Shown here: piece after piece, positions 47,437 to 55,862 of the stretch
Layout: each line of letters opens with the position of its first letter
How positions within the stretch are numbered: the first letter of the stretch is position 1
Source of the DNA: Streptosporangium album
Lineage (GTDB): Bacteria; Actinomycetota; Actinomycetes; Streptosporangiales; Streptosporangiaceae
Direction of reading: 5' to 3'
Assembly: GCF_014203795.1 (NCBI RefSeq)
Contig: NZ_JACHJU010000001.1
Location: 1 to 64,000, forward strand
DNA length: 64,000 bases
Notes under the pieces: model-generated
Databases searched by the model: none
What the model was told of the DNA's origin: nothing
Seen by the model: the letters and a program-made list of their open reading frames with translations, nothing else
Position numbers and translations under genes: made by a program

Positions 47437-48842
47437 GCAAGCTCCTTCAACATGTCGTCACGGAAACGCAGGAGGGCGGCGACCTCCTGGATGGGCGGCT
47501 CGGGCGAGAGCCGTTCGGCCACGCCGTACAGGGCGGGATCGATGCGTTCGCCGGCGAGCCTGGTCAGCTCGCCGAGGTTCCACGGCTGGGTGCCGGAGAC
47601 CTCAAGGATCTTCTGCAGCACGGCCCTGGTCAGATGGGCTCCCCAGGGCGCCGCGGCGCCGCCGAGGACCATGATGAGCTGGCCGTCCAGGCCGTGCCGC
47701 CGGACGAAGTCGGCCGCGAGGCTCTCCTGCTCGGCCCCCGGCAGCGCGGCCAGCAGGTCGGCGAGCGGATCCCAGGCGAACAGCTCCCTCGCCCATTCGG
47801 GATCGCCCTGGAGCACCGCGGCCCTGACCCACCCCGCCATGACCTCCCGGCCCCAGTCGGCGATCTCCATGCGGACGAGCTCCGCGGGCGGACGGCCGAG
47901 CAGCCGGGTCCAGACGCCGAGCGGAGTGCGCGCCACGGCCTGCTGCAGCCACCAGCCCCGCTCTCCCGTCCCCCGCGGCGGCTTGGCCCGGATGCCGTCG
48001 CGCTCCATCGCGGCGTCGCAGACGACGGGAGGGGTGACCTGGATGCCCCCGCCCTCCACGGTGAGGTAGCGGGTGACCCGTCCGGCCATCCGCCGGCCCA
48101 GACGCGAGTCCGGCAGGCGGGTCAGCAGGTCGGCCGCCTGGTGGCGGACCTCGCGGCGGCGGTCGTCGAGGGCGGCCTCCAGGAACGGTTCGTCGTCGGG
48201 TGAGAGCCCGGCGGCCAGGACCTCCAGGAAGGCCGCCCGGTCCTCGGGGGCCTCCTTCTCCCACGTCTTTGCGAGCAGCTGCCTGGCTCCCGCCGGGTCT
48301 GCGGACCGCACCGCGCCCAGATGGGCGCGGCGATCACCGGAGGTGCCGAACTCCCAGACCTCCCGGGCGTCGTCGGATGCGGCCGAGGCGACCGCGGTGA
48401 CCTCCTGGAGCAGGAAATCCCACGCCGGGTTGAGGCCGGCCAGCCAGCGGCCCCGGTGCCCGGCCAGAACGCCCAGGTGCGGGCGGATCGACCGGTCCCT
48501 GGCCCCCTGGTCGAGAAGCTCGGGCAGCAGGTGCGGCGAGACCCGGTAGCCACGCCCTGCCGCCGTCTCCAGCCATTCGGCGAGCAGCCTCGGCCGCTCG
48601 CCGCCGAGGATCCGGCCGAGCCGGTCGGCCGCCGCGCGCGAGACCACGGGCTGCTCCTCGGCCGGTGCGACGCTCAGCGGCTCGCCTCCGGCCAGACGCT
48701 GACCGGCCCGCATCCGCAGGGTGTGCACGGCGGCGCGTTCGAGGAGCTCGGTCTCGGGAGCCGAGCCACCCGGAACGGGGCGGCGGTCGGTGCCGACGAG
48801 CGCGGCGGAGACGAGCTCCTCCCACGCGGTCGAGGCGTTCAA
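47433..48842 (-). CDS. DUF5691 family protein (HEAT-like helical protein)
   Basis: 469 aa. Starts with NASTAWEELVSAALVGTDRRPVPG, typical of DUF5691. The rest is a helical-repeat protein with segments such as DDRRREVRHQAADLLTRLPDSRLGRRM. No catalytic motif; likely a scaffold in the MoxR/VWA system. A TTG at 48840-48842 overlaps the upstream stop by 4 nt (TTGA) and is the most likely start. Confidence 0.83.
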   Translation of the reverse strand: MNASTAWEELVSAALVGTDRRPVPGGSAPETELLERAAVHTLRMRAGQRLAGGEPLSVAPAEEQPVVSRAAADRLGRILGGERPRLLAEWLETAAGRGYRVSPHLLPELLDQGARDRSIRPHLGVLAGHRGRWLAGLNPAWDFLLQEVTAVASAASDDAREVWEFGTSGDRRAHLGAVRSADPAGARQLLAKTWEKEAPEDRAAFLEVLAAGLSPDDEPFLEAALDDRRREVRHQAADLLTRLPDSRLGRRMAGRVTRYLTVEGGGIQVTPPVVCDAAMERDGIRAKPPRGTGERGWWLQQAVARTPLGVWTRLLGRPPAELVRMEIADWGREVMAGWVRAAVLQGDPEWARELFAWDPLADLLAALPGAEQESLAADFVRRHGLDGQLIMVLGGAAAPWGAHLTRAVLQKILEVSGTQPWNLGELTRLAGERIDPALYGVAERLSPEPPIQEVAALLRFRDDMLKELA

Positions 48843-50176
48843 AGGACGATCACCCGGCCTTCCTCGTCCCAGGTCGTGAGAGGCCGCAGGCCTCTGGGGG
48901 TCCATTCGGCGGCGACGGTCAGCGGGTGTCCCCCGGAGGCCGCGATCAGCCGCCAGGGGGTGCCGGCCGACGGGTGGAGCGCGAGTCCTCCCGAGGAGTC
49001 GCCAAGCGACCAGGAACCGTTCCCCGCGGGGGTCACCGCGTCGAGGACAACGGGCCAGGAGTCGGCCCAGGGATCTCCGGCAAGGGCCCCGGCGACCTCC
49101 TCCAGCACCTCCTGCGGGGTGGATCCGGGCGCGGGAGCGGCGGGGGCGCCACCGTGACGGGTGGCGACCAGGGCTCGCAGCGGTGACGTCCCCGGATAGA
49201 ACGCCAGGTCGGCGTCGAGGGCCGTGCCGGTGACGAGCGAGGCGTCGAGGGCCTGGCCCACCGGGGCGAAGGAGAGCACGAGCGCCGCCCGGCCGGTGTT
49301 CCTGCCGCGGAGCCAGACCCGGCGCGCGATCAACCGGTCGTGCTCCTCGTCGCGGCGCCCGAGCACGTCCCAGACGTCCCTGACCGTCTCTCCCGCGAGC
49401 ACCTCCTCCTTGGTGACCGGGAAACCGACGCGCTCGCGGACCCGCTGCAGGAGACCGGTGTCCACACCGTCTCGTGCCTCCCCGACGACCTCGGGCAGGC
49501 GGCGGTGAGCCACACAGAGGAGGTGAAGGAGCGCGTATTCGCCAAGGAGGCGGGCGGGCCAGTCCTCGCCGCTCAGGACGGAGCTCAGGCGGGCGAGGGC
49601 GCCGGCGACGGCCGGAGCCTGCGCGTCGACCAGGCGTCTGGCCAGATCGTCCCAGTGGTCGTGCCGCCGGGATCCGGCGAGGCCCTGCCTGACCTGGTCG
49701 GCGAGCCAGCGCTCCAGCTCCGACAGCCCGGCCGCCACGCGCTGCTCACGCTGCCCGGCCCGGCGGCTCTCCGCGGGATCCGCGCCCGTTCCCGCCGCGC
49801 GGGGCGCCTCTGCCTCCGCCGCGCGGGCCGTCGCCTTGACGGCGCGCTCGCGCCGCTGCTCAAGCCACTCGGCCACCCAGTCGGCGGGCTCGTCGGCGGC
49901 CGGGACGCCGTCCGCCGACCACAGCAGCAACAGGCCGAGGGCGTGTTTGCAGGGAAACTTCCGGCTCGGGCAGCTGCACCGGTAGGCGGGCTCGGACAGG
50001 TCGACGCACGCCCGGTAGGGCGTGGAGCCGCTGCCCTTGCACTCACCCCACAGCGCGTCGGCCGTGGCTCCGATCCCCGACCACTTGCCGGGGGAGGAGA
50101 CCCCCTGGGCCGCTTTGGCGGATGAGGTGTCGGGCGCGAGCGCCAGCACCTGATCCCGGTTCCACCGTTCGATCAC
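48839..50176 (-). CDS. SWIM zinc-finger protein, first gene of the MoxR/VWA operon
   Basis: 445 aa. SWIM zinc finger CxC...CxH is clear: YRCSCPSRKFPCKHALGLL (about residues 65-80). The remainder is helical, with no nuclease or helicase motif. SWIM domains bind DNA or protein. The GTG start at 50174-50176 is preceded by TACGGT at a distance fitting a leaderless start. First of five co-directional genes with two 4-nt overlaps (to DUF5691, then to MoxR). Confidence 0.87.
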   Translation of the reverse strand: MIERWNRDQVLALAPDTSSAKAAQGVSSPGKWSGIGATADALWGECKGSGSTPYRACVDLSEPAYRCSCPSRKFPCKHALGLLLLWSADGVPAADEPADWVAEWLEQRRERAVKATARAAEAEAPRAAGTGADPAESRRAGQREQRVAAGLSELERWLADQVRQGLAGSRRHDHWDDLARRLVDAQAPAVAGALARLSSVLSGEDWPARLLGEYALLHLLCVAHRRLPEVVGEARDGVDTGLLQRVRERVGFPVTKEEVLAGETVRDVWDVLGRRDEEHDRLIARRVWLRGRNTGRAALVLSFAPVGQALDASLVTGTALDADLAFYPGTSPLRALVATRHGGAPAAPAPGSTPQEVLEEVAGALAGDPWADSWPVVLDAVTPAGNGSWSLGDSSGGLALHPSAGTPWRLIAASGGHPLTVAAEWTPRGLRPLTTWDEEGRVIVL

Positions 50177-50310
50177 GGTCCGAACCGTAGCCAACCCCGC
50201 CGACAAAACCGGATCGGCCGAACGGACGCGACCGCCGCCCCGGCGGCGCGGGGCGGCACACGGCCCGGTGCACCGCCACCGGGGGTAGCGCGGAGCTCCC
50301 TTTTTGACGG

Positions 50311-50775
50311 ATGCGGCGATCGCAGGAGCTGCTCTCCCCACTCTGGGACCTCCCTCTCCTTTGGTTCGGGTACGCGCCGCTGACCGCCCTCGCCTGCGGG
50401 GGCGTGCTGCTGAGCGTCCGGGCCGGACGGCCCCGGCTCGGACGGGTCCTGGCCCGCTCCGCCGCCACGGTGGTGATCGTCCGCCACCTCCCCTCTCAGC
50501 TGCTGCTCATGCTCGACCTGTCCGCCGGCCCCGGGTGCGCGGAGAGCTGGGGCCCGCCGGAGATCCTGGGCCAGAGCGTCATGATGGACCTCTACCATCT
50601 GGTCCCCGCACTCCTCGTGCTTCTCGCCGTCCGCGGGCGCAAGGCCGTGCAGGAGGACGTCGACGCCCCGGACGGCGCCGTCCAGCTGCTGATCATGGTG
50701 TTTCCCGGAGAGGAGAGGAGACCCGTGATCTATCGTGACCACCCTTCCGGGAAGAGCCGGGGGACAGGCCCCTAG
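50311..50775 (+). CDS. Small membrane protein of unknown function
   Basis: 154 aa with three hydrophobic segments (LLWFGYAPLTALACGGVLLSV, AATVVIVRHLPSQLLLML, LYHLVPALLVLLAV) and a charged C-terminal tail. Third codon positions are strongly G/C-biased in this frame, supporting coding. No family recognised and no clear ribosome-binding site. Divergent from the SWIM operon. Confidence 0.6.
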   Translation: MRRSQELLSPLWDLPLLWFGYAPLTALACGGVLLSVRAGRPRLGRVLARSAATVVIVRHLPSQLLLMLDLSAGPGCAESWGPPEILGQSVMMDLYHLVPALLVLLAVRGRKAVQEDVDAPDGAVQLLIMVFPGEERRPVIYRDHPSGKSRGTGP

Positions 50776-50862
50776 GATCGGTCCGTTGACCTCCCCAGGG
50801 CTGACGCCGGGGAGCCCGGCTCTCACGGGTCGGATTCTTGCCTCACCGCCAGGAGAAATCCC

Positions 50863-51294
50863 ATGACGACCTCTGCCCGCCCGCCGCTCGCCGAGACCCT
50901 CGACCTGCTGCCGCACCCCGAGGGCGGCTGGTACCGGGAGACCTGGAAGACCTCCGTCGGCCTCACCCCGCCCGGCTACGACGGGACACGGGCCACCGCC
51001 ACCGGGATCTACTTCCTGCTGGAGCCGGGCGAGGAGTCGCGACCGCACGTGGTCCGCTCCGACGAGGTGTGGCTCTGGCACCGGGGCGGCCCGCTGACCC
51101 TGGTCCTCGGCGGGCACGACGGCCAGCCGGTGAGCACGGTGACCCTCGGCCCCCTGGTCGAGGAGGGGCAGGTCCCGCAGGCCCTGGTCCCCGGCGGGAC
51201 CTGGCAGGCCGCCCATCCGGCCGGGGACCGGGGCGTGCTCGTGAGCTGCGTCGTCTCCCCCGGATTCGACTTCGCCGACTTCCGTATGACGTGA
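50863..51294 (+). CDS. Cupin, DUF985 family
   Basis: 143 aa. LLPHPEGGWYRETWK at the N-terminus, then IYFLLEPGEESRPHVVRSDEVWLWHRGGPL and a late VVSPGFDFADF are the DUF985 cupin landmarks (beta-barrel with a His/Glu pocket). Function of the family is unknown, possibly a sugar or small-molecule-binding or epimerase-like protein. ATG with CAGGAG 8 nt upstream. Confidence 0.9.
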   Translation: MTTSARPPLAETLDLLPHPEGGWYRETWKTSVGLTPPGYDGTRATATGIYFLLEPGEESRPHVVRSDEVWLWHRGGPLTLVLGGHDGQPVSTVTLGPLVEEGQVPQALVPGGTWQAAHPAGDRGVLVSCVVSPGFDFADFRMT

Positions 51295-51349
51295 CGGTCT
51301 GCCCGTCTGCGGAGAGAATGCGGTTACACGACATATTGGGAGGTCAACG

Positions 51350-52885
51350 GTGACCCGCGAGATCGTCTCCGTCATCGGCGGAAAACAGGCCGGCAACGGC
51401 ACAGCCTACGACTCGATCAACCCGGCGCGCGTGGAGGAGGTGGTCGCGCGGGTCCGGCTGGCCGACGCGGAGACGTTCTCCGCCGCATGCCGTACGGCCG
51501 CCGAGGCGCAACAGGAGTGGGCGCGGGTGCCCGCCCCCGTGCGGGGCCGGGTGATCGCCTCGATCGGACGCCTGGTGGAGGCCAACGCCGAGTCGCTGGC
51601 CCGCCTGGTCACCCGCGAGATCGGCAAGCCGTACGCCGAGGCCCTGGGTGAGGTCCGGGAGATCGTCGACACCTGCGACTTCTTCCTCGGCGAGGGACGG
51701 CGGCTCTACGGGCAGACGGTGCCCTCGGAGATGCCCGACAAGAACCTGTTCACCTTCCGGGTGCCGGTCGGCGTGGCCGCGGTGATCACGGCGGGCAACT
51801 TCCCGGTCGCGGTGCCGTCGTGGTACCTCGTCCCGGCGCTGCTGTCCGGCAACACGGTCGTCTGGAAGCCCGCGGAGTACGCCGCGGCCTCGGCACACGC
51901 GCTCTACCTGCTGTTTTCGGCGGCCGGGCTGCCCGAAGGCGTGCTGAACCTGGTGCTCGCCGACGGCCCCGCGACGTTCGAGGGGCTTGAGGCGGCACTG
52001 GCCGAGGGCACGGTGCACAAGGTCGGTTTCACCGGCTCGACCGAGGTCGGCCGGCGGATCGGCGAGCTGTGCGGGCGGCACCTGCAGTCGCCCTGCCTGG
52101 AGCTCGGCGGCAAGAACCCCATGGTGGTCATGCCCGACGCCGACCTGGACCTGGCCGTGGAGGGGGCGCTGTTCGCCGGGTTCGGCACGGCGGGGCAGCG
52201 CTGCACCTCGCTCGGCACGGTGATCGTGCATGAGAGCGTCCACGACGAGTTCCTCGACCGCTACACGCAGGCCGTGGCGGCCGCGACGATCGGCGACCCC
52301 GCCGGGGACGTGCTGTGCGGGCCGTTGCTCGACCACAAGTTCGCCGCCCGCTATGAGGAGTATCTGGACTGGATCCAGCCGCACCACACGGTCGTCTCCG
52401 GCCCGACCGGCCGGATCACCGGTGACAACCCGCGCGGTGACTTCGCCGGCGACGGCGGGCTGTACTACCACCCGGTGGTCGTGGACGGCGTGCGCCCCGG
52501 CGACCGGCTGTTCCTGGAGGAGACCTTCGGCCCGATCGTGGGCGTGACCGCCTTCTCGACGCTGGAGGAGGCCGTCGAGCTGGCCAACCGGCCCGGTTAC
52601 GGGCTCTCCTCCTCCATCTACACCACCGACCCCAAGGCCGCCTTCCGGTTCCGTTCGGGCATCGGCGCGGGCATGGTCAGCGTCAACAACTCCACCTCCG
52701 GCGCGGAGGCCCACCTGCCCTTCGGCGGGAACGGCAAGTCCGGTAACGGCAGCCGCCAGTCAGGGGTGTGGGTGCTCGACCAGTTCACCCGCTGGCAGGC
52801 GATGAACTGGGACTACTCCGGCAAACTCCAAAAGGCCCAGATGGATGTCGCCGAAATCATCCCGGATCTGGATTTCCGCCTCTGA
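51350..52885 (+). CDS. NAD(P)-dependent aldehyde dehydrogenase
   Basis: 511 aa, complete ALDH. Cofactor-binding VGFTGSTEVG, general base E251 in LELGGKNP and nucleophile C285 in GTAGQRCTS; PFGGNGKSGNG near the end. The C-terminal DYSGKLQKAQMD...DLDFRL tail is like that of aminoadipate- or ketoglutarate-semialdehyde dehydrogenases, but the substrate cannot be fixed. GTG start preceded by GGGAGG. Confidence 0.92.
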   Translation: MTREIVSVIGGKQAGNGTAYDSINPARVEEVVARVRLADAETFSAACRTAAEAQQEWARVPAPVRGRVIASIGRLVEANAESLARLVTREIGKPYAEALGEVREIVDTCDFFLGEGRRLYGQTVPSEMPDKNLFTFRVPVGVAAVITAGNFPVAVPSWYLVPALLSGNTVVWKPAEYAAASAHALYLLFSAAGLPEGVLNLVLADGPATFEGLEAALAEGTVHKVGFTGSTEVGRRIGELCGRHLQSPCLELGGKNPMVVMPDADLDLAVEGALFAGFGTAGQRCTSLGTVIVHESVHDEFLDRYTQAVAAATIGDPAGDVLCGPLLDHKFAARYEEYLDWIQPHHTVVSGPTGRITGDNPRGDFAGDGGLYYHPVVVDGVRPGDRLFLEETFGPIVGVTAFSTLEEAVELANRPGYGLSSSIYTTDPKAAFRFRSGIGAGMVSVNNSTSGAEAHLPFGGNGKSGNGSRQSGVWVLDQFTRWQAMNWDYSGKLQKAQMDVAEIIPDLDFRL

Positions 52886-53215
52886 CTTTGCCATAACGGG
52901 GGGTTCTCCCCATCATGATCGCGGCATGCCTCTTCATGGACGAGGTGTGCCGCGACGGCCGACGCGATCCTCACGGAGGGACCGGCCGTCACGGCCGGAG
53001 CCGGCCCTCTCGTGGCCGGACGCCGGCCGTGTGAGGTCCCGGCCCGTCACCACGTCCACCCGGTCCGCGCACCACGTTCGGGAAGACCCGTACGGCCGGC
53101 ACGCGAGACCGCCACCCGCCTGGGAGGCCGCAAGGCCTGCCGGGAACACGTGGGGGGCCGCGTGCTGCGGCGCGGTCCCCCACGGATTCGATGGCCCGGG
53201 TGGCTGCCCGGCGCG
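52886..53215. other. Non-coding region between convergent genes
   Basis: 330 bases between the aldehyde dehydrogenase and the convergent zinc-ribbon gene. It starts with a short G/C hairpin (GGGG...TCCCC around 52900) that may help termination, and contains several short CCGGCC-type inverted repeats. No convincing coding frame or RNA gene was seen. Confidence 0.5.
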
Positions 53216-53674
53216 TCAGTGGTGCATCACGACGTGCCCGGCGACCTCGAAGCCGGCGAGGAGCAGGAACGCGATCCCGGCGAGAGCGTAGAGCAGGACG
53301 GGCGGCCCGTAGCGGCCGAGCACCGGGATCCCGCCTCGCGCGCGCCCCCTCCCGGCGGGCGCCGGAAGGCGGTCCGCGGGCTCGGGGCCGGGCTCCACGA
53401 CGAGGATCGGCGCGGGCGTGCTCGCCACGTCGGCGTGATGCGACCGGTCGCCCGCGGGGAAGGCCTTCACGCTGCTGTCACCGCAGGCGGGGCAGCTCAC
53501 CCCCGACCAGGGGGGCTGGACCAGGACACCGGACCGTGTCCAGATCACGACATCGCGGCCGTGCCCGTCGTTGAGACGGCGGACGAGGTATTCCTCCTGC
53601 CAGACGTGCCGGCAGTGCAGACATTCCAGCGGCCAGGTCTCGCGAGCACTGAACTCCTCGTGCACGAGGACCAC
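53216..53674 (-). CDS. Zinc-ribbon protein with C-terminal membrane anchor
   Basis: About 152 aa. Two CxxC pairs (CLHC near residue 18-21 and CPAC near 61-64) form a zinc ribbon, followed by a Pro/Ala-rich linker and one C-terminal membrane segment (LLYALAGIAFLLLAGFEVAG). The conserved VHEEFSARETWPLECLHCRHVW start resembles small actinobacterial proteins of unknown function. GTG at 53674 or TTG at 53680 could start it. Confidence 0.72.
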   Translation of the reverse strand: MVLVHEEFSARETWPLECLHCRHVWQEEYLVRRLNDGHGRDVVIWTRSGVLVQPPWSGVSCPACGDSSVKAFPAGDRSHHADVASTPAPILVVEPGPEPADRLPAPAGRGRARGGIPVLGRYGPPVLLYALAGIAFLLLAGFEVAGHVVMHH

Positions 53675-53900
53675 CCCCAACGTGACACCGATTACCCGCC
53701 CTGAGTGTGAGCGCGGTTTCGCGGTACGGCAAGCGTCGGGAGGCCATGGATTTTTATTCCCACATAATGAGACAATATATCCTATTAGGCGAGACTCTTG
53801 TCATGGTCGGCCTGCCCAGTCGCGGGATACCGATCCACAAAAACCCACATTTCATGACTTGTGCGGATCTCACCCACAGGGAGCCGGAAGCCGTACCGAG
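53675..53900. other. Intergenic region with AT-rich island
   Basis: About 225 bases containing the most AT-rich patch of the window (53745-53800; for example ACAATATATCCTATTAG). On the minus strand TTGTCT and CATTATG could be promoter elements for the zinc-ribbon gene. No gene was seen in it. Confidence 0.4.
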
Positions 53901-54308
53901 TCAGCGGGAGACCTCGAACCACAGGGTCCTGAACCCACGTGCGTCATCACAGGTCCCCCAGCGGTCGGCGAGCAGGTCGACCAGGAACATCCCCCGTCCG
54001 CCCTCGGCCTCCGGATCGTTGCGCACATGGGGCGCCGACACACCGGACCCGGCGTCGCACACCTCCACCAGCACCGCGCGGGGACTCACCGTCACGGCCA
54101 TCTCGACCCTGCCGCCGCTGCCCGACCCCGAGTGGACCACCGAGTTCGTCACCACCTCGCTCACCAGCAGGACGACGTCGTCGAACGCCGGATGTCCCTC
54201 TCCCAGAAGCTCCCCCACCCGGAACCGGGCGAGCGACACCGCCTCCGGCACGCCACGCAGGGTGACCGTCGATCGCGGCGGAACGGTCCGCTGATCGAGC
54301 GTCATCAT
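53901..54308 (-). CDS. RsbW-like histidine-kinase-type ATPase (anti-sigma-like)
   Basis: 135 aa single HATPase domain: N-box LLVSEVVTNSVVHSG, G1 box VCDAGSG, G2 box GGRGMFLVDLLADRWG. Such stand-alone ATPases are anti-sigma or signalling regulators and are very often found beside DUF397 and DUF5753 regulator genes, as here. Two adjacent ATGs (54303-54305 and 54306-54308) follow GTGAGG. Divergent from the DUF5753 gene. Confidence 0.87.
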   Translation of the reverse strand: MMTLDQRTVPPRSTVTLRGVPEAVSLARFRVGELLGEGHPAFDDVVLLVSEVVTNSVVHSGSGSGGRVEMAVTVSPRAVLVEVCDAGSGVSAPHVRNDPEAEGGRGMFLVDLLADRWGTCDDARGFRTLWFEVSR

Positions 54309-54451
54309 CGGCCTCACTCTCCCCCACATACACTCAGGTGCACATGGCGCTCTGAGATGGCACACTCACTCACGGTGAACTGTTCTATCAGGGACTTCAA
54401 TAGCTCATGTTGAAATTCCACAGTTTTCTTCCCCCGGATAGAGGTGCGTGC

Positions 54452-55321
54452 ATGGCTTCCCGGCGTAGCCCCACGGCCCGTCATCGCCGTCTGATGGCCG
54501 AACTGAACCGCCTGCGCGACGACAGCGGGCTGACACGTGCACAGGTGGCCGAACGGATCGGCGCCACCGACACCACCGTCTGGAGATACGAGACGGGACT
54601 GACCCGCCCCAAGCCCTCCGACGTCTCGGCCCTCACCGAGGTGTACGGCGTGACCGGCGAGGCCAAGGACTCCTTGATCCAGATGGCCAGGGAGGCCCGC
54701 AAACGCGGCTGGTGGCACCGGCACCGGCAGGCACTCAAACCGGGCTTCGACTCCTACATCGGACTGGAGGCGGAGGCGTCGGTGGTGCGCTCCTACGAGC
54801 CGCTGGTCGTCCCCGGCCTGATGCAGACCGAGGCGTACGCGCGCGCCGTCATCGAGGCGACCGCGCTCACCCATGCCCCCTCCGCGGTCGACGAGAAGGT
54901 CTCCGTGCGCATGTCACGCCAGCAGCTGCTGCACGGCCCCGGCGATCCGATCCAGCTCGTCGCCGTGCTGGACGAGGCGGTGCTCCAGCGCCAGGTCGGC
55001 AGCACGGAAGTGATGCGTGAGCAGCTGAAACACCTTCTCGATCTCGGCAGACTGCCCAATGTGGAGATTCGGGTTATTCCGTTCTCCGCAGGCGCGCACG
55101 CTGCGATGGACGGTAAGTTCTGCCTACTCAGCTTCCCCGAGCCCGAAGATCCCGACCTGGTCTATCTGGAGCAGGCCGCGAGCGGGTTGGTGCCGGAAGA
55201 CCCGGAGGAGGTGCGCCGCTACACCCTCATGTTCGGGAGCCTGTCGGCACTGGCTCTCGGCGCGGAGGCGTCGGCCGCCTTCATCGCCCAGCGGGCGAAG
55301 AGCTGTTCCAACCAACAGTAG
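54452..55321 (+). CDS. XRE regulator with DUF5753 domain (Scr1/WhiJ-like)
   Basis: 289 aa. N-terminal HTH (RLRDDSGLTRAQVAERIGATDTTVWRYETG) and C-terminal DUF5753 (GWWHRHRQALKPGFDSYIGLEAEASVVRSYEPLVVPGLMQTEAYARAVI...). Partner DUF397 protein is encoded 10 bases downstream. WhiJ-like pairs affect development and antibiotic production in Streptomyces; the same is inferred here. ATG with AGAGGTG upstream. Confidence 0.9.
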   Translation: MASRRSPTARHRRLMAELNRLRDDSGLTRAQVAERIGATDTTVWRYETGLTRPKPSDVSALTEVYGVTGEAKDSLIQMAREARKRGWWHRHRQALKPGFDSYIGLEAEASVVRSYEPLVVPGLMQTEAYARAVIEATALTHAPSAVDEKVSVRMSRQQLLHGPGDPIQLVAVLDEAVLQRQVGSTEVMREQLKHLLDLGRLPNVEIRVIPFSAGAHAAMDGKFCLLSFPEPEDPDLVYLEQAASGLVPEDPEEVRRYTLMFGSLSALALGAEASAAFIAQRAKSCSNQQ

Positions 55322-55331
55322 GAAGAGAGAA

Positions 55332-55577
55332 ATGCAAGGCTCCACGATGGATCTGTCCAGCGTCGCGTGGCGCAAGAGCAGTCGCAGCACCAACGGAGGC
55401 GACTGTGTCGAAGTGGCGATCGTGCCAGGCGACCCGGCCCTGGCCGAACACAAGGCCGACGCGGATGAGCTTTACCTCGTCCGCGACTCCAAGGACCCGC
55501 AAGGTCCCGCGCTGGCCTTCACCCAACGCGAGTGGGACGCCTTCGTCGGCGGCGTGAAGGACGGCGAGTTCGGCTGA
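55332..55577 (+). CDS. DUF397 family protein
   Basis: 81 aa. LSSVAWRKSSRSTNGGDCVEVA and VRDSKDPQGPALAFTQREWDAFVGGVKDGEF are the DUF397 signature. Such proteins probably bind and control the DUF5753 regulator encoded just upstream. ATG at 55332 with GGAAGAGAG before it; a second ATG at 55347. Confidence 0.92.
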   Translation: MQGSTMDLSSVAWRKSSRSTNGGDCVEVAIVPGDPALAEHKADADELYLVRDSKDPQGPALAFTQREWDAFVGGVKDGEFG

Positions 55578-55583
55578 GGCGTT

Positions 55584-55613
55584 TCCGGGGAACCGGTCGC
55601 CCGGTTCCCCGGA
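55584..55613 (+). terminator. Terminator hairpin after the DUF397 gene
   Basis: Perfect 13-bp stem (55584-55596 with 55601-55613) and 4-nt loop TCGC, 7 bases after the DUF397 stop. No T-run. Confidence 0.7.
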
Positions 55614-55709
55614 GACACCGGCGGAGCACAGGTCCGCCCACCCGGCCCTGCCGGCGGCCCGTCATCACGGGCCGGCGGCCGGGGTCCACCGCACCACCGA
55701 TCCGGCCAC

Positions 55710-55862
55710 TCAGCGGCCCTTCGGACCATCGGGGCCGTTGTAGCCGAGAATCCGCATCGCGACCTCGGGATCCATCGCCGCGGCCAGAAGCTGGGCCCGC
55801 TCCACGGCACGGTCGCGCTGGGCCTCGGCCCTGACCCGGGACGCCTGGACCCTCCGGATCAC
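55710..55862 (-). CDS. Small helical protein coupled to the FtsH-like gene
   Basis: 50 aa, rich in Ala/Arg/Glu in the first 30 residues (amphipathic helix RRVQASRVRAEAQRDRAVER) and ending ILGYNGPDGPKGR. The GTG overlaps the stop of the upstream AAA-protease gene by 4 nt, and codon use fits coding. Its role is unknown; since the upstream gene is broken it may now be poorly translated. Confidence 0.5.
   Translation of the reverse strand: MIRRVQASRVRAEAQRDRAVERAQLLAAAMDPEVAMRILGYNGPDGPKGR

Noticed and set aside
44947..48069. Very long plus-strand open frame (over 1000 codons) across the MoxR/DUF5682 operon
   Set aside because: It is antisense to three well-supported genes; in high-GC DNA the complementary frame rarely has stops. 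The translation is compositionally biased (His/Gly/Arg-rich) with no domain.
55584..55613. tRNA-like or riboswitch fold near 55.6 kb
   Set aside because: It is a simple perfect stem just after a stop codon and is better explained as a terminator. No cloverleaf was found there or elsewhere in the window.
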